A stretch of 48,675 nt of DNA, from the NCBI GenBank assembly GCA_017501625.1, contig JAFVWO010000013.1, forward strand, positions 1 through 48,675, read 5' to 3'. The position numbers were made by a program, and so were the translations under genes. The stretch comes from Alistipes sp. (GTDB lineage Bacteria > Bacteroidota > Bacteroidia > Bacteroidales > Rikenellaceae). The first letter of the stretch is position 1; each line of letters opens with the position of its first letter. Of this stretch, positions 34,026 through 42,602 are shown in pieces. The notes below the pieces were generated by a model. It did no database searches, was not told the origin of the DNA, and worked only from the letters and a program-made list of their open reading frames with translations.

Positions 34026-34747
34026 CGTATCGGCGTGATACGGCGCGTGACGGCAAGCGTAGCCACCGAAATACGACATTCGGGCACGGCATCGAGGATG
34101 GAGCGTATCGCCTCGGTCATCGTTGCGCCCGTAGTAAGCACATCATCGACCAAGAGTATATGTTTGGCCTTCAGGCGCTCAGGGTGGCGCACACCAAAGA
34201 GGCCCTCGATATTCTGCCAACGCTCGGCGGTATGTCGTCGTGCCTGCGAGGGGTTATTTCTGCGACGATAGATGGCACCGCGCTCAACACTTAGGCCCAT
34301 GGCCTCGGCCATACCCTCGGCAAGGTATGCCGACTGGTTGTAACCGCGCTTAAGCATCTTCACGGGGTGTAGCGGTATAGGCACTATAACATCCACATCG
34401 TCATAACGTCCCGAACTACGAAGCTCCGAGCCATACCATCGCCCCATGGTGCGGGCTATATGCCAACGACCGCCATATTTGAAGCGGTGTACAAGGCTGC
34501 GCCAGAGGCTGTGACCCGAGTAGAAGAAGAAGGCCGAGCCCTCGACAATGGGCACGATGCCCGCGAAGCGCTCCCTAACGGGGTTATCCTGCGTAAGCCA
34601 ATAGTTCGTAAGTGGTATATCGTAGCGACAGTGTATGCATATACCGTGCATCTGCTCCGCGACATACTCTCCGCAGGCGATACAGCGTCGCGGGAAGATG
34701 AGCGTGGCGATATTTGACAATATCTTACGAAGCATCGACATCGACAT
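34022..34747 (-). CDS. comF: ComF family phosphoribosyltransferase-like protein
   Basis: 241 residues. An N-terminal zinc ribbon CIACGEYV... CIHCRYDI (Cys22, Cys25, Cys37 and Cys40) is followed by a PRTase fold with the PRPP motif ILLVDDVLTTGATM (near 198-211). ComF proteins link DNA uptake, and in many bacteria they interact with PriA in DNA repair. The priA gene precedes it and overlaps it by 23 bases, which fits such a link. AAAGATAA before the first of three clustered ATGs supports the start at 34747. Natural competence is not shown by this window. Confidence 0.92.
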   Translation of the reverse strand: MSMSMLRKILSNIATLIFPRRCIACGEYVAEQMHGICIHCRYDIPLTNYWLTQDNPVRERFAGIVPIVEGSAFFFYSGHSLWRSLVHRFKYGGRWHIARTMGRWYGSELRSSGRYDDVDVIVPIPLHPVKMLKRGYNQSAYLAEGMAEAMGLSVERGAIYRRRNNPSQARRHTAERWQNIEGLFGVRHPERLKAKHILLVDDVLTTGATMTEAIRSILDAVPECRISVATLAVTRRITPIR

Positions 34748-36977
34748 TTATCTTTACCGTTTTATACTGCGCATCATCGCCCACAATCTTCAACGCCTCG
34801 GCAAGGAGTTTACGTGCACGCGACAGCGAGGCTCCCGACTCTATCTTAAGCATTATCTCGCTGCGGTGCTCGCCACGCAGCATCTCCAACGCGGCAGATA
34901 CGGGGCCCATGACCCTCGCGCCAAAGACTCTGCGCAGTACCTCTGCAAGGGCATGCGAGGCGCGATGCAACGTATCGTAATCCTCATGTCGCAACAAGAG
35001 GCGTATCAGGTGTGAATATGGCGGGTAGCCGAAGGCCTTACGCTCGGCAAGCTCGACACGCGCCATGGCGTGATAGTCGCCCGAGGCGACATACTCTATA
35101 ATGGGGTGTTTAGGCTGCGACGTCTGTATGACCACACGGCCGCGGTCGTTACGTCTACCGGCACGTCCCGCAACCTGCATCATAAGCTGAAAGGCGCGCT
35201 CCGAAGCCCTAAAATCGGGCGTGGAGAGCAGATTGTCGGCATTGAGTATGCCCACGGTCGTAACACCTCCAAAATCGAAACCCTTGGTGAGTATCTGCGT
35301 GCCTACGAGGATGTCGGCCTCGCGGTTCTCGAAGCGCGTGACAATACGTTTGAAGGCACGCTCCGAGGTCGACGTGTCACCATCGAGGCGCTCGACACGT
35401 GCCTCGGGGAAGAGGCGCGCAATCTCCTCCGCGACCTTCTCCGTACCGAAACCCATGGTCGTAATATCCTGAGTCTCGCAGTTAGGACATACCGATGGTC
35501 GCTCCACCGTATATCCGCAATAGTGGCACTCCATACGTCGCGTTGTGCGGTGCTCGGTGAGTGTCACGTTGCAGTGCGGGCAGCGCGGCGAGTAACCACA
35601 CGTCCGACACTGTATATAGGGGGCATAGCCACGTCTATTTTGGAAGAGGATAGCCTGCTCGCCATCATCGAGAGAGCGGCGTACAAGGCGCAAAAGGTCG
35701 AAATTGAAGTGCGTCTTACGCTCACCGCGCTTAACGGCACGTATCGTATCCGACACCACGACCTCCGGAAGGACACCATCACCCCAGCGCTCCTTAAGTT
35801 CTACGTAGGCATACTTGCCCGCGAGGGCGTTGACATAGCTCTCCAACGAGGGCGTAGCACTACCCAAGACAACGCGAGCATCCGACAGCCTACCCATCAC
35901 AACAGCCACATCGCGGGCGTTATATCGTGGCTGCATATCGCTCTGCTTATAGCTCGGGTCGTGCTCCTCGTCGACGATGACAAGCGCACCCTTGGCGAAG
36001 GGTAAGAAGAGCGACGAGCGAACACCCACGATAAGTTCACCTCCATTCGACAACGCAAGGCGCAGGAAGGTCTGACCGCGGCGCAAGGGCGTGAGGCGCG
36101 AGTGATATGTCGTCGTGCGCCCCTCGAAGATACGCTCAAGGCGCGAAATAAGCTGCGAGGTGATGACTATCTCGGGGACGAGCAAAAGAACATCGCCACC
36201 CTTGGACAGCTGCTCGGCTATAAGGTGGATATATATCTCCGTCTTTCCCGAGCCCGTAACGCCATGAAGGAGTGCCACCCTCCCCTCGCCATGAGCCGCA
36301 CGAATGGATTGCAGCGCTTGGTGCTGAGCATCCGAAAGCACGGGCAACAGGAACTTATCACCGCCACTATCGCGCGTCACCACACGTTGCTCCGCGACTA
36401 TCAACCCGCGCTTACGAAGGTCGGCAAGTTGTTCTGCCGTGGCATCCACAAGACGACGAGGCACAAAGCCATCGTTGCTACAGCGCTCGATGGCGAGGGA
36501 GGCGATACTATCCAATAGCCGGGTACGTCGAGGTGCTCGGCGCTCATGACGGGTGACATAGGCTGCAAGAGCCTCCTCGTCACGCAACTCCTCGCTAAGC
36601 GCCACATAGCCCTCCATAGGGGGCTCTATGCTCCTCTCGTCGAGCTCCGCGAGGGATGTCGCCGAGGGTTTAGCCAACGAGGGTAGCGCCATGCGCATAA
36701 CCTCGCCCACAGTACACATGTAGTAGTCCGCCATCCACTCCCACAGACGTTGCGCCTCGGGACTGACGAGTGGCGAAGAGTATAGCTTGGCGATAATAGG
36801 CTTTATACGCGGGAAATCGGGCTTCGTGGTGCTTATGCTCCATACGATGCCCGTATAGAAACGACTGCTGCCAAATTGGACGACAACAGCATCACCCACC
36901 TCGACAGCCAACCCCTCGTCGAGCGAGAAGGTATACATAGGCTGTGCCAAGGGTAGGACTACCTGTGCGTACAACAT
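34725..36977 (-). CDS. priA: Primosomal protein N' (PriA helicase)
   Basis: 750 residues. The N-terminal 3'-DNA binding domain (VVLPLAQPMYTFSLDEGLAVEVGDAVVVQFG) is followed by the helicase core with Walker A GVTGSGKTEIY (near 239), the DEEHD box, and motif III GSATPSLES. The zinc-binding cysteine pairs are complete: CRTCGYSPRCPHC and CHYCGYTVERPSVCPNC (near 455-510). It restarts stalled replication forks by loading DnaB. It overlaps comF downstream and lies 44 bases after the YitT-like gene. Confidence 0.97.
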   Translation of the reverse strand: MLYAQVVLPLAQPMYTFSLDEGLAVEVGDAVVVQFGSSRFYTGIVWSISTTKPDFPRIKPIIAKLYSSPLVSPEAQRLWEWMADYYMCTVGEVMRMALPSLAKPSATSLAELDERSIEPPMEGYVALSEELRDEEALAAYVTRHERRAPRRTRLLDSIASLAIERCSNDGFVPRRLVDATAEQLADLRKRGLIVAEQRVVTRDSGGDKFLLPVLSDAQHQALQSIRAAHGEGRVALLHGVTGSGKTEIYIHLIAEQLSKGGDVLLLVPEIVITSQLISRLERIFEGRTTTYHSRLTPLRRGQTFLRLALSNGGELIVGVRSSLFLPFAKGALVIVDEEHDPSYKQSDMQPRYNARDVAVVMGRLSDARVVLGSATPSLESYVNALAGKYAYVELKERWGDGVLPEVVVSDTIRAVKRGERKTHFNFDLLRLVRRSLDDGEQAILFQNRRGYAPYIQCRTCGYSPRCPHCNVTLTEHRTTRRMECHYCGYTVERPSVCPNCETQDITTMGFGTEKVAEEIARLFPEARVERLDGDTSTSERAFKRIVTRFENREADILVGTQILTKGFDFGGVTTVGILNADNLLSTPDFRASERAFQLMMQVAGRAGRRNDRGRVVIQTSQPKHPIIEYVASGDYHAMARVELAERKAFGYPPYSHLIRLLLRHEDYDTLHRASHALAEVLRRVFGARVMGPVSAALEMLRGEHRSEIMLKIESGASLSRARKLLAEALKIVGDDAQYKTVKINVDVDAS

Positions 36978-37021
36978 GGCAGCAGTGTTATTTAGTGTGT
37001 AGGCATTGCAACCCTTGAGGG

Positions 37022-37990
37022 TTACGCCTTATTCAGTGCATCGAAGCCCTGACCATAGACACCCATAACCGAGCCCACGGTGAGGAAGGCGTTGGGATCC
37101 TGCTCCTTCACGAGCTTCAATATCATCGACGTATCGCGCTTACGGCAGACAACCATAACGGCCTTCGAGGGGGTCTTCGAGTACCAACCCATGGTGTCGA
37201 TGAGCGTAGCTCCGCGGTGTGCCTTAGTGCTGATAGCCTCAGCCATCTTCTCATAATCCTTCGAGAAGATGATAATCTGATTCGACTGCTGGTTACCCGA
37301 CTGCACAAAGTCTACGGTGTAGCCAATCACGGCAATCATGATAAAACCATATATCACGCGGGCAAAGGCCAACGACGAGAGGGGCTCGATGACAATTTCG
37401 TTACCCAACACGGTGATTGTCGTAGTGAGGAAGAGCGACGAGATAAGGATACCGCAGTCGGTCATAAGCAATACACGACCATAGCTTACCGTGCGGAACT
37501 TATTGATAATCATCGCAACAATATCAGTACCTCCCGTTGAGCCACCCTGCATGAAGGATACGGCAATACCCAAGCCGCACGATGCTGCACCCGCAACAAC
37601 GAGCAACAGGTTGTTGGCATCAACCTCGGCCATCATCTTAACCATCAAGTCCTGAGGGATATAAGCCTCAACAAGGTTAAACATGATAGACATCGTGAAG
37701 ATACAGAAGAGCGTCTTTATGCCGAACTTCCAACCCACAATCATTACTCCCAAGATAAGGAGTATGACGTTGATGATGAATACCAGCGTACCGATGGTCA
37801 AGAACGAAGCCATGCTTGCCGGGAGTAAGGCGTTGATAAGCGTAGCCAAACCTGCAGCGCCACCACCCATACCTCCAGCCGGAAGCACACATACAAGCCA
37901 GCCAAAAGCGTAGCAGAACATACCGAAGGTCATCAACATATACTCTTTGATGCCAATAAGAATGTCACGAGATGAGATTTTGATACCCAT
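37022..37990 (-). CDS. YitT family membrane protein (DUF161/DUF2179)
   Basis: 322 residues from the ATG at 37990; the frame extends to a TTG at 37996. Five hydrophobic segments in residues 14-210 form the DUF161 membrane domain (GWLVCVLPAGGMGGGAAGLATL, GLGIAVSFMQGGSTGGTDIVAMI), followed by a cytosolic DUF2179 domain (IIIFSKDYEKMAEAI... VMVVCRKRDTSMILKLVKEQDPNAFLTVGSV). The family is common, but its transport substrate is not known. It has its own promoter (38064) and precedes priA by 44 bases. Confidence 0.93.
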   Translation of the reverse strand: MGIKISSRDILIGIKEYMLMTFGMFCYAFGWLVCVLPAGGMGGGAAGLATLINALLPASMASFLTIGTLVFIINVILLILGVMIVGWKFGIKTLFCIFTMSIMFNLVEAYIPQDLMVKMMAEVDANNLLLVVAGAASCGLGIAVSFMQGGSTGGTDIVAMIINKFRTVSYGRVLLMTDCGILISSLFLTTTITVLGNEIVIEPLSSLAFARVIYGFIMIAVIGYTVDFVQSGNQQSNQIIIFSKDYEKMAEAISTKAHRGATLIDTMGWYSKTPSKAVMVVCRKRDTSMILKLVKEQDPNAFLTVGSVMGVYGQGFDALNKA

Positions 37991-38063
37991 ATCCAAACAA
38001 TGTTAATTGAGTTTAGCTGTTAGTTTCACTCTGTTTACGTTAGTAAATTTCAATTTTGCGGCG

Positions 38064-38071
38064 CAAATGTA
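38064..38071 (-). promoter_or_regulatory. Promoter of the YitT-like gene
   Basis: TACATTTG on the minus strand matches TAnnTTTG; a TTG lies 21 bases further upstream (complement of 38093-38095). The leader is about 70 bases. Confidence 0.65.
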
Positions 38072-38105
38072 CAAACTTTCGCCCAAATTGTACAACTTTT
38101 ACCAA

Positions 38106-38153
38106 CTAATTTAAGAATTAGTGGGCAAGTGCCTATATACTACGCACTTGCCC
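38106..38153 (-). terminator. Terminator region of the rlmN-GH97-GH92 operon
   Basis: GGGCAAGTGC (38123-38132) and GCACTTGCCC (38144-38153) form a perfect 10-bp stem just after the last GH92 gene. On the minus strand a second hairpin follows at once (ACTAATT-TAAG-AATTAGT). The T run is weak, but two stacked hairpins should stop most transcripts. Confidence 0.75.
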
Positions 38154-38164
38154 GAATGACTATT

Positions 38165-40348
38165 CTAATACCACTTACTCTTCTCCGTACCCATCACAAA
38201 CTTAAGCTCACCACCCGAGATAATCTCGTCGTGGGTGATGTAGTAGCGGTCCAGAGGCTTGCCATTGAGCTCCACGCTCTGCACATAGCGGGCCTCCTCG
38301 GTGTAACCCTCACGCACAACAGTGAAGATGCCACCCTCGACATCAATCTCCGCGCGGTCAACCATAGGCACGCCAAGGACATACTCGCCCTTAGCAGGCT
38401 CTACAGGGTAGAAGCCGAGTGTCGTCATCACATACCACGCCGACATCTGGCCTACATCCTCGTTACCCGAGAGGCCGTCGACAGCGGTCGAGTACATCGT
38501 GTCCATAATCTCGTAGAGGCGGTCGGCACCCTTCCATGGCTCGCCCAACATCGTGTAGAAGTATACGATATGGTGGCTTGGCTCGTTGCCGTGGACATAC
38601 TGACCTATAAGACCCGAGATATCGGGCGTAACATCCTCGCCCTCCATCTTCGTGTCTGCCGTGAAGAGTCCATCGAGGCGCTCGATGGTAGCATCCACAC
38701 CACCAAAGCACTCAACCAACAAGTCGAGGTCGTGGGGTACCAACCATGTATATTGCCAAGCATTACCCTCGCAGTACTCATTTGCTATACGTGATGCATT
38801 GAACGGATTAAAATCCTCGCGCCACTGGCCCGTAGACGACTTACCACGCACAAAACCCGTAGTGTGGTCGAAGTAGTTGAGCCACGAATGGCTACGCGCC
38901 TCAAGGTAGGCGGCATCCTCGCTCTTACCAAGCTTTTTAGCCACCTCCAATGCCGCAGCATCGGCAATGGCGAACTCCATGTCGTGGGCGATAGACTCGG
39001 CCTGAAGGTCGTTGGGCATATAGCCATACTGCTTGCGGAACTTACCACCACGCATGTCGTGCATATATGACTTATGTATAGCCTTCCAAGCACGCTCAGC
39101 ATCGACACCCTCAATGCCCTTGGCTACGGCCTCCGACACAACGATGATACCCGGAGAGCCTACCATACAACCATTATCCCAGCCCCAAAGGTGCCAAATG
39201 GGGAGGAAGCCCTGCTCGTCGCACAGGTTAATCATCGTATTGATGACATCGTCCATACGCTCGGGGTGTGTGATAGTCATCAACGGAAGCTTCGCACGGT
39301 AGGTATCCCACAACGAGAAGGTTGTGTAGGTGTCGTGACCGGGATTTGCGTGTATCTCTTGGTCGGCACCACGATACGTGCCGTCGACATCCGAGAAGAG
39401 CGATGGCGCAACATACATGTGATACATGGCCGTATAGAATATCTCCTCCTGCTCGGGTGTAGCACCCTCGATACGTATCTTACGTATCTCGTTGTTCCAC
39501 TTATTGTATGCCTCCTTGCGCACAGCATCAAACTCTGCATCCTTAACCTCGGTATCGAAGTTCTTGCGTGCACCCTCGATGCTTGTCGACGACAATGCCA
39601 CCTTAACGCCAATCTGCTCACCCTCGGTAGTCTTAAAGTTCAGGCGATAGTAGAAGTTATCCTCGCCAATAGGCTCGAAAGAGTCGAAGGGCTTCGAGAA
39701 CTCGGCAACGAAGTATACCTTCTGGAAGTTAGCCCAGCCATAGGTGTGGCGATGACCCTCCACGCGGTTATTGCCGACAGCCTCAGCATAGAGGTCCTCG
39801 GGGCGATCCCAGCAGCCACCATGCACAAGGTCGAGGATGATAGCCGCCTCGTCACTTGCAGGGAAGGTATAGCGGTGCAGACCACCACGCTCCGTAGCCG
39901 TCATCTCGGCAACGATATTGTAGCGCGTAAGGGGCACAGAGTAGTAACCCGGCTCGACAACCTCCCTCGTGCGGTCAGCCTCCGACCAAAAGCCCGTAGA
40001 GTAGTCGCCAAGACGTCCACGACCATAGGTCACCTCGCCCGTAACGGGCATAAGCGTGATGTCGAAGAGGTCGCCACAACCCGTACCCGAGAGGTGGGTG
40101 TGCGAGAAGCCGATAACGCTATTTTCCGAGTCGTGATAGCCCGAGCACCAATCCCACTCCTGTGAGATACTTGTGGGGCCCACCTGTGTCATGCCGAAGG
40201 GTACGTTTGCACCTACGAATACGTGGCCATGACCTCCGGAGCCAATCTTTGGGTTTACAAGCGCTGCATAGTCGCGCTCCTCAGTCGTTGAGCACCCCAC
40301 AGCGAGGGCTGCAACAGCCGTTAGAAGTAGTAGTTTTGTTGTTCTCAT
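38165..40348 (-). CDS. GH92 family alpha-mannosidase, lipoprotein
   Basis: 727 residues. Lipoprotein signal MRTTKLLLLTAVAALAVGC (Cys19). The N-terminal beta-sandwich carries HGHVFVGANVPFGMTQVGP; the catalytic (alpha/alpha)6 domain has YCEGNAWQYTWLVPHD, with the probable general-acid Glu, HGNEPSHHIVYFY, and GLSGNEDVGQMSAWY, whose acidic residues act as base. GH92 enzymes are Ca2+-dependent inverting exo-alpha-mannosidases; the NEPSHH form is the one seen in alpha-1,2 enzymes, so trimming of high-mannose N-glycans is likely. Fourth and last gene of the operon, 3 bases after the frameshifted GH92. Confidence 0.94.
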   Translation of the reverse strand: MRTTKLLLLTAVAALAVGCSTTEERDYAALVNPKIGSGGHGHVFVGANVPFGMTQVGPTSISQEWDWCSGYHDSENSVIGFSHTHLSGTGCGDLFDITLMPVTGEVTYGRGRLGDYSTGFWSEADRTREVVEPGYYSVPLTRYNIVAEMTATERGGLHRYTFPASDEAAIILDLVHGGCWDRPEDLYAEAVGNNRVEGHRHTYGWANFQKVYFVAEFSKPFDSFEPIGEDNFYYRLNFKTTEGEQIGVKVALSSTSIEGARKNFDTEVKDAEFDAVRKEAYNKWNNEIRKIRIEGATPEQEEIFYTAMYHMYVAPSLFSDVDGTYRGADQEIHANPGHDTYTTFSLWDTYRAKLPLMTITHPERMDDVINTMINLCDEQGFLPIWHLWGWDNGCMVGSPGIIVVSEAVAKGIEGVDAERAWKAIHKSYMHDMRGGKFRKQYGYMPNDLQAESIAHDMEFAIADAAALEVAKKLGKSEDAAYLEARSHSWLNYFDHTTGFVRGKSSTGQWREDFNPFNASRIANEYCEGNAWQYTWLVPHDLDLLVECFGGVDATIERLDGLFTADTKMEGEDVTPDISGLIGQYVHGNEPSHHIVYFYTMLGEPWKGADRLYEIMDTMYSTAVDGLSGNEDVGQMSAWYVMTTLGFYPVEPAKGEYVLGVPMVDRAEIDVEGGIFTVVREGYTEEARYVQSVELNGKPLDRYYITHDEIISGGELKFVMGTEKSKWY

Positions 40349-40351
40349 AGA

Positions 40352-42600
40352 TTAGTATGTTTTAAATTTTAGTTCCTTTGCCTTTATCAGTTCGTTGTGC
40401 GATATGCGATGGCGCTTTATGCGCTTACCGCCAAGCTCTATGCCGCTGGGGGCGATGTAGTCACCCTCACCCTCCTTGTGTATCACTATAACACCGGCAT
40501 CGGTATCTATCTCCACGCGCTCGAAGCGTGGCGTTGTTACCGTATAGTATGGCTCGCCCGGGCAGTCGGGATAGATGCCCATCATCGAGAATATAGCCCA
40601 CGTCGACATTGTGCCCGTGTCATCATTACCGGGCAAACCGTCGGGCGAGGTGGTATAGTTCTCGTCAAGGAGTTGCTTAACATACCTCTGCGTGAGGTGT
40701 TCGTAACCCTTCACACGGCTGAAGAGGTAGGGATAGGCTATATCGGGCTCGTTGGTAGGGTCGTAATGGCCCTCATCGAAGACCTTACGCAGCTTAGCCA
40801 CAAAGCGCTTTGCGCCACCCATAGCCTCAATAAGCCCCTCAATGTCGTGGGGCACGAAGAAGGTATAGTTCCACGAGCTACCCTCATGAAAACCTATGGT
40901 ATTGGAGAAGTTGGCACCCGCCGTAGGGTCGAACTCCCCGACATACGCTCCATCCTCGCCTATAGGTCGCATAGCGCCATCGGCCTTCGAGTAGTAGTTG
41001 CGCCAGCCTCCGGCACGATGCCTCAGCTCCTCGGCAAACTCTTCGTCGCCCATCTCGCGGGCGAAGGTCTGAAGAGCATTATCCGCAACGTAGTACTCCA
41101 AGGCATGCGACACGGAGTTGTCGCCCGACATATCCTGAGCAAAGAGCCCCACGGGGATATATCCTCGCTCGATATAGGGGTCGATATCGGGGCGTATGAC
41201 ATTATGCCTACCCTCGGTCGTTGCCGAGCGCTTCATAGCCTCGTATGCCGCCTCGACATCGAAGTCGCGAAGCCCCTTGAGGTAGCTGTCGACAATCACA
41301 GGGATGGCGGGGTCGCCCTCCATGGTGAAGGTCTCGCGACCGTAGAGCTCCCAGCGTGGCAACCAGCCCCACTCCTTCGACATCTCGACCATGGAGTTAA
41401 GCATATCGCTCTGCACCTCGGGATATACAAGCGTAAGCAGCTGATGAACATTGCGGTAGGTGTCCCACAACGAAAATACCGTATAGCGCTCATAACCCAC
41501 GGCAACACCCGTTGTAGAGGACTCCATAGTGGGGTATTCGCCATTGACATCACTCACAACATTAGGGTGCAGCAGTGCATGGTATAGCGCCGTATAGAAG
41601 ATTGTCTTATCGGCCTGCGTGCCACCCTCCACACGTATGCGACCAAGCATCTCGTTCCATCGCGCCTGTGCCTCGCTGCGCACCTTATCGAAATCCCTAG
41701 CACCAACCTCCGCATCGAGGTTCTTACGCGCATTTTCGATAGAGGTGTACGATATGCCGACCTTAACCTCTACCTCCGTGCCTGCAGCCACGGTGCCGAG
41801 CGAGAAGATGGCACCAATATCGTCACCCATAATCTCGCGACCGTAGCGCTCATACACCTTATACTCTCCACTATCGCCCGACCATGCCGCCTCAATACCC
41901 GTCATCTCGGGTTGCAGCTTCCAGTAGCGTATGCGCTCGGCAGGCTGCGAGAGGCGCACGACAAAATATATGGGAAAGACGGCCTGATTCGTATAGCAGA
42001 ACGTGCCCAAGAGGCGCATACCCTCAATCTCGGTGTTGCTCACACGGCGAAGCATAGCTCCCGACTCGTTGGAGAGGGCTGTGCCGAGGTCGACAATGAT
42101 GTTGGCCTCGCCACCCTCCGCAAATGTATAACGCTCCACCGAGGCACGCTCCGTGGCTGTAGCCTCGGCACGAACACCAAACTGCGTGTATGTCGTAGCG
42201 TAGTAGCCGGCACCGCAACCTCATCGACATACGTGGAGCCTCGCTTCGTGCGGCACGCCTCGACATCGCCCGTGGTTGCCATAGTGATGACAGCACCCAA
42301 CTCCGGACATCCGACACCACTCAGAGCTCCATGTGCAAAGCCTACGCTATACTTATTGCGTATATCGTAGGGCGTACTCCACCAGCGGCTATCCTTATCG
42401 AAGCGGTTGAGCTCCGAGCCCGTGACATTGAAGGGCACAACAGCCATCATACCGTGTGGCACGACAGCCCCCGGGTGCGTGGCCGAGTAGTCGGCCGTAC
42501 CAATAAACGGGTCGACATACTGAGTATAATTCGTGGGCTCCGAAGCCATAGCATATAGGCTCAGCGCTGCAGCCAACACTGTGAACACAAGTCGCTTCAT
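40352..42600 (-). pseudogene. GH92 family alpha-mannosidase with a frameshift
   Basis: Two open frames together make one GH92 protein. The 5' part (from the ATG at 42600; the TTG at 42606 is less likely) has a signal peptide (MKRLVFTVLAAALSLYAMA), VDPFIGTADYSATHPGAVVPHG and VGFAHGALSGVGCPELG, and leaves frame at the GGCACCGCAAC stretch (42209-42219). The 3' part, to 40352, continues with the expected GYYATTYTQFGVRAEATATER and includes HEGSSWNYTFFVPHD, NEPDIAYPYLF and GLPGNDDTGTMSTW. Restoring one base gives about 749 residues. The motif NEPDI instead of NEPSHH suggests a linkage other than alpha-1,2. It is either a recent pseudogene or an assembly error; no slippery site for programmed shifting is seen. 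Confidence 0.85.
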
Positions 42601-42602
42601 AA

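Noticed and set aside
39074..40165. 363-residue open frame on the plus strand
   Set aside because: Antisense to the GH92 lipoprotein, which is intact and in an operon.
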